The position numbers were made by a program, and so were the translations under genes. A stretch of DNA of 64,000 nucleotides from Roseimaritima multifibrata. Lineage in GTDB: Bacteria > Planctomycetota > Planctomycetia > Pirellulales > Pirellulaceae. Position 1 is the first letter of the stretch. Each line of letters begins with the position of its first letter. Below the pieces are notes generated by a model, which was given only the letters and a program-made list of their open reading frames with translations, searched no databases and was not told the DNA's origin. The stretch spans positions 6,448,001 to 6,512,000 of the forward strand of contig NZ_CP036262.1 in NCBI RefSeq assembly GCF_007741495.1. Direction: 5' to 3'. Below, one piece after another: positions 37,829-47,439 of the stretch.

Positions 37829-37853
37829 GTAGCGACGGCACTACCGTCGCTAC
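37829..37853. terminator. Hairpin between convergent genes
   Basis: Perfect 10-bp stem GTAGCGACGG, loop CACTA, CCGTCGCTAC, lying between the DUF4272 gene and proS, which converge. An overlapping hairpin ACGCTC-TGGC-GAGCGT sits just upstream (37815-37830). Position suits a two-way terminator, though T-tracts are absent. Confidence 0.45.
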
Positions 37854-37884
37854 CTTGAAGCCAGGCAAACTGGCACGAAGCCGA

Positions 37885-39399
37885 TTAGTAAGCCTTGGCA
37901 AAGATCCCTTGTTTCGCTGCCGGTTTGCCGGTCAAGAAACATTTTCCTGGCTGATCATTATTGACCTGCGGGATGCAGCGGATCGTTACCTTCAACTCTT
38001 TCAGCAGCGGTTCCAGATCCTTTTCCTCCGCGAAGTAGCAATACGCGAATCCACCGTGAGGTTCCGGTGAATCTTCATTCTTCGGCGTGAAATAGGCTCG
38101 GAAATCGGCTTCGTTATCGATCTTGCATGAATTGTCTTCACGATGCTTTAAAGCGCGATCGAACAGTTCCTGCTGGATATCGGCAAGCAAATCCCCGATC
38201 GATTCCACCAATTCTTCGCGGCCAAGGGGAACCGATTTCCCTGTGTCACGACGCGAAACGAAGGCAGCTTGTTTAGCGATATCTTTGGGTCCGACTTCGA
38301 CGCGAATCGGGACGCCTCGCTTGACGTGGTACCATTTCTTTTCGCCACCACGCATATCGCGATCGTCGATATCGACGCGAATCGGAGCGCCCGCCATCGT
38401 CTGAGACTGCAGTTCCTTCTTCAGGTCATGGACATATTCTAGAACGTAGTCGCGTTGTTGCTCGTCACGGTAGATCGGCAACAAGACAACTTGCGTCGGT
38501 GCCAATCGCGGCGGCAGGACCAAGCCATCGTCGTCGCTGTGGGTCATGATCAGGGCACCGATCAAGCGAGTCGAAACGCCCCAGCTGGTTGTCCAGGCGT
38601 ACTGCAGATCGCCGTCGTGATCTTGAAACTGAATCTGCTGAGCCTTCGAGAAGTTCTGTCCCAAAAAGTGACTCGTACCAGCCTGCAAAGCTTTGCGATC
38701 CTGCATCATCGCTTCGATCGAAAGCGTGTCGACGGCTCCAGGAAATCGCTCCGCCGCGGTTTTTGATCCACGGATCACCGGCATCGCCATCCAGCCCTCA
38801 GCGAACTCCGCATAGACATCTACCATCATCTGAGTCTCTTCGATCGCTTCTTCAGCCGTGGCATGGACGGTATGCCCTTCCTGCCAGAGAAACTCTGCGG
38901 TCCGCAGGAACAAGCGAGTCCGCATTTCCCAGCGGAGGACGTTGGCCCATTGGTTGATTTTGATCGGCAGGTCACGCCAGCTTTGAACCCACTTTGCGTA
39001 GCTGGCTCCAATAATCGTTTCGCTGGTAGGGCGAATGATCAAAGGCTCTTCCAGCGGTCCTGCCGGACGCAAGCCTCCGTTTGGATCGGGTTCCAGTCGA
39101 TGGTGAGTCACCACGGCACATTCCTTGGCGAACCCTTCGACGTGCTCGGCTTCTTTTTCCAAAAAGCTCATCGGAATGAGAAGCGGGAAATAGGCGTTCT
39201 GATGGCCGGTTTCCTTGAACTTGTCATCGAGTGCACGCTGCATATTTTCCCAGAGCATGTACCCCCAGGGTTTGATCACCATACAGCCGCGCACCGGCGA
39301 GGCTTCTGCCATGTCCGCCGCCTTAATGACCTGCTGATACCATTCGGGGTAATCTTCAGACCGAGTCGGGGAGATCGCGTTTTGAGGTGCCTTAGCCAT
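37885..39399 (-). CDS. proS: Prolyl-tRNA synthetase, archaeal/eukaryotic type
   Basis: 504 residues from the ATG at 39399; a TTG 51 nt upstream is also in frame but gives a non-family extension. It charges tRNA-Pro. The catalytic core shows class II motif 2 (NVLRWEMRTRLFLRTAEFLWQEGH) and motif 3 (GLVLPPRLAPTQVVLLPI), with RPTSETIIG between motifs 1 and 2. There is no inserted editing domain. The anticodon-binding domain is followed by a C-terminal extension with Cys residues (YCYF, RCIP, KCFLTGKPA) and a terminal Tyr, all features of the eukaryote/archaea-like ProRS found in some bacteria, unlike the longer E. coli type. Length agrees (about 480-510). Confidence 0.96.
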   Translation of the reverse strand: MAKAPQNAISPTRSEDYPEWYQQVIKAADMAEASPVRGCMVIKPWGYMLWENMQRALDDKFKETGHQNAYFPLLIPMSFLEKEAEHVEGFAKECAVVTHHRLEPDPNGGLRPAGPLEEPLIIRPTSETIIGASYAKWVQSWRDLPIKINQWANVLRWEMRTRLFLRTAEFLWQEGHTVHATAEEAIEETQMMVDVYAEFAEGWMAMPVIRGSKTAAERFPGAVDTLSIEAMMQDRKALQAGTSHFLGQNFSKAQQIQFQDHDGDLQYAWTTSWGVSTRLIGALIMTHSDDDGLVLPPRLAPTQVVLLPIYRDEQQRDYVLEYVHDLKKELQSQTMAGAPIRVDIDDRDMRGGEKKWYHVKRGVPIRVEVGPKDIAKQAAFVSRRDTGKSVPLGREELVESIGDLLADIQQELFDRALKHREDNSCKIDNEADFRAYFTPKNEDSPEPHGGFAYCYFAEEKDLEPLLKELKVTIRCIPQVNNDQPGKCFLTGKPAAKQGIFAKAY

Positions 39400-39668
39400 G
39401 CCGTTATCGTAGCGCAAGGGGGAAGAAATGGGGGGGAATACAACAGCCAAAAAATGCCCACAGCGTCGCAGGGGGCCGAATTGTACCGGCCGATCCGCCC
39501 TCTGGGGCGAGGATTTGCCTTTTCAGTTCATCCTGCGAGAATAGAGGGAATTACAATCGATGCAAGGACTGTTCGGCGAAGAACCGTGCGACAACCAGAA
39601 ACCTCAACGATTTCCTTGCTTTTTCGCTACTGTAAACCTCCCATCTCCAAGCGTTTCAAGGCCTCACA

Positions 39669-40496
39669 ATGCCCCGTTTTGCACCGACTTTGCTTATTCC
39701 GGCCCTGATCGCGGCGGCGTTCAGCTGCCAATCGACCGCCTCGGCCCAAATCGTGCAGATTGGGCCCGCCGGTGGAGTCGGCATTCGAGCTCCATTTGTC
39801 AGCGTCGACGTAGGCCGCTTTGGTGGTACGCGCGTGCGAGCTCCGTTCACAGCGGTCGACACCGCAGGTTACCCGTACGGTCCACGCCGCCTTCGCCGAT
39901 CCGCTGTCGTGGCGCCAGGAGTCACCGTGGTTCGCCCGCCAATCATTAGCGTCCGGGGGCAAACAATCGTCGATATCGCACCTTCGCCGCGGCAACCGCC
40001 AGAGGATTACCGGCCGCAGCCACAAGCAGACGGTGAAGAGACCTACTCGCTCACAGAGGACCAGCTCTTTTTAGAACTGGAAATCGCAACTTCGGCTTTG
40101 CAAAATGCACTCCAAGCAGAGCCGGAAGGTGAAGGCTGGATCCAGTACCTTCAACCGGCTCAGATAGCCGATCTAGCGATCGCCGGGAAAACAGCCAGCC
40201 TTGAAGCGTTGCTGCGGAACTATTTGGGCACCGAACGCAATCGCGACTTTGCCTGGGTCGCAAACGCCCCCGGATTTTCGGCGACTCGCGACCTGATCGA
40301 AGAAATCATCCTTCGCCAAACGCAAGCGGGCAACGTTACCGTCGCTCGACCTCGTTCCGCACCTCCCGCCCAAACCGCCCCCACTCCGGTACAACCAACG
40401 CGAGAAGCGATCGAAAAAAGCAAGGACATGAAACCCGAACTGGAAAGCCTCCCCGCACCCCAGCCCAACGCCAGCCAACCGCAATACGACGCATAA
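39669..40496 (+). CDS. Exported protein of unknown function
   Basis: 275 residues. A signal peptide is visible (MPRFAPTLLIPALIAAAFSCQSTASAQ). The first 70 mature residues are rich in Gly/Arg/Val with repeats of the type RAPFVSVDVG and RAPFTAVDTAG. Residues about 120-220 are helical (LFLELEIATSALQNAL, YLQPAQIADLAIAGKTASLEALLRNY). The C-terminus is Pro/Gln-rich. I do not recognise the family. It is divergent from proS, and downstream are the REP and RAYT sequences. Confidence 0.82.
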   Translation: MPRFAPTLLIPALIAAAFSCQSTASAQIVQIGPAGGVGIRAPFVSVDVGRFGGTRVRAPFTAVDTAGYPYGPRRLRRSAVVAPGVTVVRPPIISVRGQTIVDIAPSPRQPPEDYRPQPQADGEETYSLTEDQLFLELEIATSALQNALQAEPEGEGWIQYLQPAQIADLAIAGKTASLEALLRNYLGTERNRDFAWVANAPGFSATRDLIEEIILRQTQAGNVTVARPRSAPPAQTAPTPVQPTREAIEKSKDMKPELESLPAPQPNASQPQYDA

Positions 40497-40517
40497 AATC
40501 CCGCAGCCAAGAAAAAA

Positions 40518-40555
40518 GTAGGCCGGATCAAGGAGCGAAGCGACGCAGCTCCGGC
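40518..40555 (+). repeat. REP sequence 1
   Basis: 38-nt palindromic repeat running GTAGGCCGGATC to AGCTCCGGC with nested complementary ends (GCCGGA/TCCGGC and GGAGC/GCTCC). One of six copies around the two RAYT genes. Confidence 0.88.
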
Positions 40556-40564
40556 GCCAGAAAA

Positions 40565-40602
40565 GTAGGCCGGACCAAGGAGCGAAGCGACGCAGCTCCG
40601 GC
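40565..40602 (+). repeat. REP sequence 2
   Basis: Same as copy 1 with one change (GGACCAAGG for GGATCAAGG). It marks the left end of the first RAYT unit. Confidence 0.88.
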
Positions 40603-40670
40603 AATCCCAAACCACCAAAAAGCGATTCGACAAATCCCACTCACGGACCTAATCCGACTCGCCGTTACAT

Positions 40671-41219
40671 CTATTCCCCCCAATCATCCTCGACGCCGCC
40701 AGGAGCTGTTCCGCCCCAATCGATATCGTATTGCCCCAACCTTACGAACCGATGGAACGACGACCACTGCCAATCACGAACTCGATCGACCAGTTTGTGC
40801 TTTCGAGGGTTCCAGTGAACGTAATCCGCACACCTTTCGAGATCTGCTTCATCACGAACGGTGTGTTCCCAGTATCGTGGCTGCCAAATCCCTCGTTCGC
40901 CACGCTTTCTTTGTGATTCGGTCACCACCGGCTCGGGCAACTCAGCTTCAAGCCATTGATCCGTAAACTTCGCCTTAATTTGTTTCATTCGCAGCGAGTA
41001 GCGATCATCGCCGGATGGCAATTGCATAATGAGATGCCAATGATCGGGCAACAATACGTTCGCCACAAGCAAAAAGGGGTGCCGCTTCCTTACCGACGTG
41101 AGGGAATTACGAAGGAACTCACGACCATCATCGGTAGTCAGAATCGGCCGGCGACCATACGTAACCACGGTGAAGAAAAACGTCCCCCCGGGCACAAAGT
41201 ACCGCCGATAATCAGACAT
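40671..41219 (-). CDS. REP-associated tyrosine transposase (RAYT), copy 1
   Basis: 182 residues, Y1/HUH single-strand nuclease family related to IS200/IS605 TnpA. The metal-binding HUH motif is in PDHWHLIMQLPS, and the catalytic Tyr is probably in CADYVHWNPRKHKLV, both standard for RAYTs. RAYTs cut and join single-stranded REP sequences. Both flanks carry REPs in inverted orientation. It differs from copy 2 by two residues (Glu/Gly and Arg/Gly), so the duplication is recent. The frame is intact and likely functional. RAYTs are domesticated and usually immobile; here duplication shows recent activity or recombination between REPs. Confidence 0.95.
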   Translation of the reverse strand: MSDYRRYFVPGGTFFFTVVTYGRRPILTTDDGREFLRNSLTSVRKRHPFLLVANVLLPDHWHLIMQLPSGDDRYSLRMKQIKAKFTDQWLEAELPEPVVTESQRKRGERGIWQPRYWEHTVRDEADLERCADYVHWNPRKHKLVDRVRDWQWSSFHRFVRLGQYDIDWGGTAPGGVEDDWGE

Positions 41220-41259
41220 CGCCCCTCCAGCTTCTTTGCACGAACCGCGTAGTTGCCCA

Positions 41260-41297
41260 GCCGGAGCTGCGTCGCTTCGCTCCTTGATCCGGCCTAC
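41260..41297 (-). repeat. REP sequence 3 (inverted)
   Basis: Exact reverse complement of REP copy 1, on the 5' side of RAYT copy 1. Confidence 0.88.
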
Positions 41298-41317
41298 TTT
41301 TCTTGTGACACCGATTA

Positions 41318-41355
41318 GTAGGCCGGATCAAGGAGCGAAGCGACGCAGCTCCGGC
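41318..41355 (+). repeat. REP sequence 4
   Basis: Identical to REP copy 1; left end of RAYT unit 2. Confidence 0.88.
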
Positions 41356-41424
41356 AATCCCAAACCACCAAAAAGCGATTCGACAAATCCCACTCACAGA
41401 CCTATACCCGACTCGCCGTTACAT

Positions 41425-41973
41425 CTATTCCCCCCAATCATCCTCGACGCCGCCAGGAGCTGTTCCGCCCCAATCGATATCGTATTGCCCCAACCTTACG
41501 AACCGATGGAACGACGACCACTGCCAATCACGAACTCGATCGACCAGTTTGTGCTTTCGAGGGTTCCAGTGAACGTAATCCGCACACCTTTCGAGATCTG
41601 CTTCATCACGAACAGTGTGTTCCCAATATCGTGGCTGCCAAATTCCTCGTTCGCCACGCTTTCCTTGTGATTCGGTCACCACCGGCTCGGGCAACCCAGC
41701 TTCAAGCCATTGATCCGTAAACTTCGCCTTAATTTGTTTCATTCGCAGTGAGTAGCGATCATCGCCGGATGGCAATTGCATAATGAGATGCCAATGATCG
41801 GGCAACAATACGTTCGCCACAAGCAAAAAGGGGTGCCGCTTCCTTACCGACGTGAGGGAATTACGAAGGAACTCACGACCATCATCGGTAGTCAGAATCG
41901 GCCGGCGACCATACGTAACCACGGTGAAGAAAAACGTCCCCCCGGGCACAAAGTATCGCCGATAATCAGACAT
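41425..41973 (-). CDS. REP-associated tyrosine transposase (RAYT), copy 2
   Basis: 182 residues, identical to copy 1 apart from two positions (EAGLPEPV and SQGKRGERG here, EAELPEPV and SQRKRGERG there). The HUH motif HWHLIM and the Tyr-containing CADYVHWNP segment are intact. The gene has the same promoter-proximal sequence as copy 1, since the whole unit was duplicated. Two functional copies side by side are unusual, because RAYTs are normally single copy per REP family in a genome. Confidence 0.95.
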   Translation of the reverse strand: MSDYRRYFVPGGTFFFTVVTYGRRPILTTDDGREFLRNSLTSVRKRHPFLLVANVLLPDHWHLIMQLPSGDDRYSLRMKQIKAKFTDQWLEAGLPEPVVTESQGKRGERGIWQPRYWEHTVRDEADLERCADYVHWNPRKHKLVDRVRDWQWSSFHRFVRLGQYDIDWGGTAPGGVEDDWGE

Positions 41974-42013
41974 CGCCCCTCCAGCTTCTTTGCACGAACC
42001 GCGTAGTTGCCCA

Positions 42014-42051
42014 GCCGGAGCTGCGTCGCTTCGCTCCTTGATCCGGCCTAC
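42014..42051 (-). repeat. REP sequence 5 (inverted)
   Basis: Reverse complement of REP copy 1, on the 5' side of RAYT copy 2. Confidence 0.88.
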
Positions 42052-42084
42052 TTATTCTGTGCCGGCGTATATCGCTGCTGCCCA

Positions 42085-42122
42085 GCCGGAGCTGCGTCGC
42101 TTCGCTCCTTGATCCGGCCTAC
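42085..42122 (-). repeat. REP sequence 6 (inverted)
   Basis: Additional inverted REP, 33 nt beyond copy 5, ending about 25 nt from the 3' end of the DUF1501 gene. Confidence 0.88.
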
Positions 42123-42145
42123 TATTCTACTATTCGGCGCGGGGA

Positions 42146-43612
42146 TTAGGCGTGTGGGGAACTTGGTGGCGGTGAAGATAACATCTGATGGATAACGTGT
42201 CCCTCGACATTGGTTAAACGCCGCTGCACTCCGTTGTGCTCGAACGTTAAGCGTTCATGATCCAGCCCCAACAGATGCAGGATCGTTGCGTTTAGATCGT
42301 ACAACGGATGAATGTCCTCGACCGCTTTACGCCCCAGTTCATCCGTCACGCCGTGACTGACACCTCTCTGGACTCCGGCTCCCGTCATCCAACAGGTAAA
42401 TCCATCCGGATTGTGGTCGCGTCCCTGGGCACCCTTTTGGAACATTGGCATTCGTCCGAATTCGGTACACCAGACGATCAACGTATCCTCCAGCATCCCA
42501 CGAGATTTCATGTCGCGAATCATTGCGGCGACCGGTTGGTCGAGAATGGCTGAGTGCCTGTCGTACTGCTCTTTCAGTTTGCTATGCCCATCCCAGTTCA
42601 ATTCGCCGCCGCTTGCATAAGCACCATTAAACAGCTGCACAAAACGCACCCCTTGCTCGATCAGCCGCCGGGCAAGAATACAATTTTTCGCAAAGGCAGC
42701 CTTGGTCGGATTGGACGTGTCGTCCGCTCCGTATGCCCGTAAAGTCGCCGCGGTTTCGGTACTTAGATCACTGATCTCCGGGACACTTAATTGCATCCGG
42801 GCGGCCAGTTCATAACTTGCGATCCTTGCCGCCAGCATCCCTTCGGTTGGATTCTGTTCTAGGTGGCGTTGATTCAGTTGTTTAAGCAATTGCCGCGAAG
42901 CGAGATTGCTCTCCCGCGAGATCCCAGCGGGTGTCGACAAGTGCCGAATCGGATTCTTGGAACTAAATGGCGTCCCTTGGAACTCGGCGGGCAGAAATCC
43001 TGAACCCCAATTATTGACACTCGCCTGAGGGACTCCACGGGGATCGGGAATCGCGACAAATGCGGGCAGATTTTGATTCTCGCTCCCCAAGGCGTAGGTG
43101 ATCCAGCTGCCATTGCTAGGAAAGCCATCTTCGACAAAACCGGTCGAAAGGAAATTCTCCGCCGGCCCATGCGTATTCGATTTGCTTGTCAGCGAATGCA
43201 CAAACGCAAACTCATCTGTCAATTCAGCCAGATGCGGCAGCATGTCGGAAACCATTTTCCCGGTTTCCCCACGAGGCCGAAAAGCGTACTGCGGCCTCGC
43301 CAGTTCCCCCGCGGGTCCCTGGAACGTGACCGCGGGCCCCCCCTTCAAAGGCTTGCCATCCTGCTTGATTAATTCGGGTTTGTAATCCCACGTTTCCAGT
43401 TGGCTGACCGCACCTGCACAAAACACCACAATGACATTTTTGGCCGCCGCCGGGTAATGCGACGGTCGCGGCGCATAGGGCTGGGACGGATCAATGATTG
43501 GTTGATCGCCCGCTCGCCCCTGTTTTTGCAACAAGCTGGCTAATGCGATCGATCCGATCCCTGTAGTGGAATCGTTTAGAAAGCGGCGACGATTATAAGA
43601 AAATGGATTCAT
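42146..43612 (-). CDS. DUF1501 family protein, Tat-exported
   Basis: 488 residues from the ATG at 43612, which overlaps the stop of the upstream PSCyt gene (TAATG), implying coupled translation. The N-terminus is a twin-arginine signal ([14 protein letters not shown], then a hydrophobic stretch). The rest is the DUF1501 sulfatase-like fold: [70 protein letters not shown] and a final [15 protein letters not shown]-type segment. DUF1501 genes nearly always follow PSCyt genes in planctomycetes. The reaction is unknown; relation to alkaline phosphatase/sulfatase proteins is by fold only. Confidence 0.95.
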   Translation of the reverse strand: MNPFSYNRRRFLNDSTTGIGSIALASLLQKQGRAGDQPIIDPSQPYAPRPSHYPAAAKNVIVVFCAGAVSQLETWDYKPELIKQDGKPLKGGPAVTFQGPAGELARPQYAFRPRGETGKMVSDMLPHLAELTDEFAFVHSLTSKSNTHGPAENFLSTGFVEDGFPSNGSWITYALGSENQNLPAFVAIPDPRGVPQASVNNWGSGFLPAEFQGTPFSSKNPIRHLSTPAGISRESNLASRQLLKQLNQRHLEQNPTEGMLAARIASYELAARMQLSVPEISDLSTETAATLRAYGADDTSNPTKAAFAKNCILARRLIEQGVRFVQLFNGAYASGGELNWDGHSKLKEQYDRHSAILDQPVAAMIRDMKSRGMLEDTLIVWCTEFGRMPMFQKGAQGRDHNPDGFTCWMTGAGVQRGVSHGVTDELGRKAVEDIHPLYDLNATILHLLGLDHERLTFEHNGVQRRLTNVEGHVIHQMLSSPPPSSPHA

Positions 43613-46305
43613 TACGGGATAAACAAAAACTCGTTCGTGTTGAACAAGGTCCGGCAAAGAGTTGACAAGGAATGGGATTCGACGACGGGCAATGCAATTG
43701 CGATTTCTTCTTCACTCGGATTTCTACCCAAAGCTAATTCAAAGGCTCGTGCGATCTGCGTTTCCGGATCGTCACCAACTTCCGTTTCAATCCGACTGGC
43801 GAACGCGTTCGCTTCGTCCATCGTGAACCGACTGTTAAACAGATTGAGGGCTTGAATGGGCGTCGTAGACTGAGGCCGTTTGGCGGCACTTTGCCCTGCG
43901 TCGGGGCAATCGAAGGCTCCAAACACAGCCTCCCGCTCCATCCGAATTTTGTGGGCATAAATCATTCGCCGGAGCCCGTCTCCTTGGAACGATTCGATCG
44001 GAGGAAACCCACTCAGGCCTCCACGCGATTTGAACAGATCAAAACCGGGACCTCCCGTTTCCAAATTCAAGCGGCCACTGATCGCCAACATTGAATCACG
44101 AATCGCTTCGGCTTCCATACGACGGGTGGGAAAACGCCACCACCAACGCGTCTCGGCATCGATACGCTGCGAATCGATCGAAATTTGGCTGGACTGACGA
44201 TAGGTTTGCGAAAGGACCATCAATCGGTGCATGTGCTTAACCGACCATCCCGACCGAATAAATTCCCCCGCCAACCAGTCGAGCAGTTCTGGATGCGTGG
44301 GGGCGGCACCACTGCGACCGAAATCACTTGGCGTCGAAACCAATCCATTGCCGAAGTGCCACTGCCAAATTCGGTTCCCCATGACTCGGGCGGTCAGTGG
44401 ATTGTCGGGACTAGCGATCCAGTCGGCCAATTTCTGACGACGAAGTTGATCCGGAGCGTCCATTGGCAACGACACATCTCCCAAGGCAGCCAGCACCGCA
44501 GGAGGGACTTCCTCGGCGGGCTGCTCAGGATCGCCCCGTGAAAGCCGATAGGTTGGCTCGGGAGTTCCAAAGATTCCGGCGAAGACTTTGGGGACCTTGT
44601 TCAGATTTGCGATTTTCGCTTCCAAGACTTGCTGATCTTCACGCAGCGCCTTCGATTTCTGGATCTGTGCTTCCGTCCAACCGGCCACCACTTCCATCGA
44701 ATCGCTCTCGCCGCCAACCTCCAGCGTGTAAACCGTCGGCAACCGGTCCTTCAACTTTCCCTCGCGGTCGCGGCTCCAGACAACACGTTCAACACTCATC
44801 GCTTTAGGCAGTTCAATCTGAACCCAACCGCGACCTTTGGTATCGGACATCCAACTGTGGCTGTTCCCATACACTCCGTCATTCAAATGAACCAATTTGT
44901 GCGATCCGGATTCACGACTTCCCGAAGCCGTCGCAATCGCTCCGTTCGACGACAGGGCGACATTCTTCTCGGAATCCTCACTGCCGTAAATTTCGAACTC
45001 ATCGAGACACGGTTCGATCAGCCCAAGCGAAGGATGTAGGTTTGCGTCGTGGATCGTGAAGCGGACAAACCGGACCGGATCGGATTCAACAACCAATTCA
45101 TTGCGAACGGGATCGGTTTCCGGTAGTCCACTCTGTTCATGAAAGGCTTTCAACGCCTGCTTGGCCTTGGCCAACTGCGGCACCAAAGCTTCTCTTTCTT
45201 TTTGAATCTGAAGATTCTGATCGGTCTGAATCGGCCTGCTTCCGTATTTGACGCCGCTAAAGAAAGCCTGCATCGTGTAATAATCGCGCTGCGAGATCGC
45301 GTCAAATTTATGATCATGACAGCGAGCACAGCCGACGCTCAAACCGAGAAACGCTTCCCCTGTGTTGATGATGATTTCGGCAAGTTCGTCCTGCCTAGCC
45401 AACCGTTTTGAAATATCGTCTTTACCAATTTGCCCTGGCAGCAATGCGGCTGCGGTTACCAGAAAACCGGTGGCGGCATCGTTCTGTGATTGGTCCCCGG
45501 TTAATTGCTGGCGAACAAACTGATCGTACGGAAGGTCTTCATTAAATGCTTGGATGACATAATCGCGGTAGGGCCAAGCATCAGGACGAGGTGTATTGAC
45601 TTCAAATCCATGCGTATCGGCATAGCGGACCACGTCCAACCAATGCTGTGCCCAGTGTTCGCCATATCGAGGCGAAGCAAGCAAACGCTCGACAACTCGC
45701 TCGAAAGCTTCCGTCGAATCATCCGCTTCAAACGCAGCCAATTGCTCAGGCGTCGGAGGCAAGCCCGTGAGATCCAAACTGACTCGGCGAAGCCAATTTG
45801 CACGACTTGCAGGAGCCGAAGCCTGCAAGCCATGCTGCTCTAATTGAATGCGAATGAACTGGTCAATCGATCCGTTGGGATCATAGGACAACGGCTTAAA
45901 AGACCAATGGTCGGTGCGATCTTCCAGCGTCGCGGAATCGACTCCGTCCGGCCAATCAGCCCCTTGTTCGATCCATGACCGGATCAGGTCGATTTCGGCT
46001 TTCTTCAACCCCGGCCCCGAAGGTGGCATCCGGGTGTCTTCGTCTTCACTCGCGATCAGTTCGAGCAGCGGGCTATCGTCGCTCTCACCGGGGACAAGGC
46101 TGGGGCCGTAACCGTCGCCCCCGCCAAACGCTTCCGATTTAATGTCTAACCGCAAACCGCTTTTTTGCTTCTCCGCTCCATGACAGCGATAGCAGTGCTG
46201 TTCCAGCAGCGGCTGGATGTCGCGAACAAAATCAACCTTCTCGGCCGAAACGCAATTTCCGGCTAAGAAAACCGTACTGGCAATCAGTATCCAACAAAAT
46301 CGCAT
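43612..46305 (-). CDS. PSCyt protein: cytochrome c, DUF1549, discoidin-like and DUF1553 domains
   Basis: 897 residues from the ATG at 46305 (AGGGA 8 nt upstream). A signal peptide ([21 protein letters not shown]) precedes a cytochrome-like domain with CYRCH at residues 38-42. DUF1549 covers about 145-350 and contains the second haem motif CARCH at 326-330. Between it and DUF1553 (about 620-870) lies a domain with [14 protein letters not shown] and [17 protein letters not shown], a discoidin/F5-8-like beta-sandwich that may bind sugars. It precedes a DUF1501 gene with a one-base overlap. The pair is exported and thought to act in degradation of organic matter. Confidence 0.94.
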   Translation of the reverse strand: MRFCWILIASTVFLAGNCVSAEKVDFVRDIQPLLEQHCYRCHGAEKQKSGLRLDIKSEAFGGGDGYGPSLVPGESDDSPLLELIASEDEDTRMPPSGPGLKKAEIDLIRSWIEQGADWPDGVDSATLEDRTDHWSFKPLSYDPNGSIDQFIRIQLEQHGLQASAPASRANWLRRVSLDLTGLPPTPEQLAAFEADDSTEAFERVVERLLASPRYGEHWAQHWLDVVRYADTHGFEVNTPRPDAWPYRDYVIQAFNEDLPYDQFVRQQLTGDQSQNDAATGFLVTAAALLPGQIGKDDISKRLARQDELAEIIINTGEAFLGLSVGCARCHDHKFDAISQRDYYTMQAFFSGVKYGSRPIQTDQNLQIQKEREALVPQLAKAKQALKAFHEQSGLPETDPVRNELVVESDPVRFVRFTIHDANLHPSLGLIEPCLDEFEIYGSEDSEKNVALSSNGAIATASGSRESGSHKLVHLNDGVYGNSHSWMSDTKGRGWVQIELPKAMSVERVVWSRDREGKLKDRLPTVYTLEVGGESDSMEVVAGWTEAQIQKSKALREDQQVLEAKIANLNKVPKVFAGIFGTPEPTYRLSRGDPEQPAEEVPPAVLAALGDVSLPMDAPDQLRRQKLADWIASPDNPLTARVMGNRIWQWHFGNGLVSTPSDFGRSGAAPTHPELLDWLAGEFIRSGWSVKHMHRLMVLSQTYRQSSQISIDSQRIDAETRWWWRFPTRRMEAEAIRDSMLAISGRLNLETGGPGFDLFKSRGGLSGFPPIESFQGDGLRRMIYAHKIRMEREAVFGAFDCPDAGQSAAKRPQSTTPIQALNLFNSRFTMDEANAFASRIETEVGDDPETQIARAFELALGRNPSEEEIAIALPVVESHSLSTLCRTLFNTNEFLFIP

Positions 46306-46494
46306 CAATGTTCCCTAAATCTCATACGGTCGGTTTACGATGGACTGCGGATCAGTCGACGAATGGTTTCCCTATCCGCTGAAGCCTTATCGAACGAATG
46401 GATGCAATCCGCGCGGCTTTGCGGCGTCCTAGAACCTGAGGGAGGCTCCGCTAAATGCTGGTGAGGTATCTGGATGGCGTGAAATCTTATTGTA

Positions 46495-47436
46495 CTACAA
46501 ACCCGATACGTCCGTGCGGGGCAAATCACTCCCGACCGGTACCGGCAATCCGGAAACGGGCATCGCTCCGGCGTGCAAAATCGCCTGTTTGCCGCGAACC
46601 GTTAAATCACTGATAAAGCGAAACTGATCGCGCATATCGAAGGGATAAGCCTTGATTTTGTAGTGCGTTCCCCATGGCTCCTCTTCAAGCATGACCGCAA
46701 CCGGTTTGTCGAATTCCAGATAGCAACTGGTCATGGCAACCATCCGCAGGCCCTGCCGGACTTGAACCGCATCGTGATCCGGCCGCACATAGAAATCCGC
46801 AACGCACATTAAAGTTTGTGCACCATCGTTGGAATTTTTAATATTACTGGTCCAGAAATTATCGTTGGGGATGGTGACAATGTCATCCGATGGCGTTCGA
46901 ATCCTCAGTGCCCGCATCCCTACCGTAACGATTTCGCCGTAGTCGCCTTCAATTTCAACCCAGTCACCAGGTCGATAGGGTCGTTCAAAAACCGCGACGA
47001 CCCCCGCGATCAAACTGCTGGCGTAATCTTTAAATGCGAAACCGATGGCAACACTGGTTGCCCCGGCGACGACAAAAAAGTTCTGCACACTAACGTCAAA
47101 GACTAGCGGGACAATCGCAATCGTCGCACTGACCAACAGGATCAATCGAGTGATTGGCACCGCCCCCAACAGGTACATCCGCAGCTGACTAGGGCCTCGT
47201 TCCGCGACAAACGGGACAGCCCGCTGAATAAACACAATCGCTGCCCAGGTTCCGACAACGATCAGTACGATTTCGACGAAGGGGATATCTTGGATGTCGT
47301 TAAAAAAGCGAGAGAACTTTGCTTGCCCTTCACGCAGTGCGTCTCCTGCAGACTTGCCCGCTTTGGACATATTGCCAGCGGTCATTTCTGCAGATCCGGC
47401 AGCGTTGGCGATCCCGTTGAATGCATAAAAAATCAT
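46495..47436 (-). CDS. Mechanosensitive channel, MscS family
   Basis: 313 residues. Membrane segments lie near 50-70 (VEIVLIVVGTWAAIVFIQ), 88-110 and 120-150. The pore helix and following beta-domain are typical: AGATSVAIGFAFKDYASSLIAGVVAVFERPYRPGDWVEIEGDYGEIVTVGMRALRIRTPSDDIVTIPN spans the conserved region, with the Gly/Ala-rich pore pattern and the PN motif. MscS channels open under membrane tension to release solutes. The gene begins 3 nt after the stop of an unrecognised gene on the same strand, so the two are translated together. Confidence 0.94.
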   Translation of the reverse strand: MIFYAFNGIANAAGSAEMTAGNMSKAGKSAGDALREGQAKFSRFFNDIQDIPFVEIVLIVVGTWAAIVFIQRAVPFVAERGPSQLRMYLLGAVPITRLILLVSATIAIVPLVFDVSVQNFFVVAGATSVAIGFAFKDYASSLIAGVVAVFERPYRPGDWVEIEGDYGEIVTVGMRALRIRTPSDDIVTIPNDNFWTSNIKNSNDGAQTLMCVADFYVRPDHDAVQVRQGLRMVAMTSCYLEFDKPVAVMLEEEPWGTHYKIKAYPFDMRDQFRFISDLTVRGKQAILHAGAMPVSGLPVPVGSDLPRTDVSGL

Positions 47437-47439
47437 CGT

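Larger units (their letters stand above)
40565..41297. mobile_element. RAYT unit 1 of a tandem duplication
   Basis: 733-nt unit bounded by a direct REP on the left and an inverted REP on the right, with the transposase on the minus strand between. It is repeated almost exactly at 41318-42051; the transposase genes are offset by 754 nt. Confidence 0.85.
41318..42051. mobile_element. RAYT unit 2 of a tandem duplication
   Basis: Second copy of the unit, 20 nt from the first, again with a direct REP left and an inverted REP right. Differences from unit 1 are a few substitutions and one single-base indel near the left end. Confidence 0.85.
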
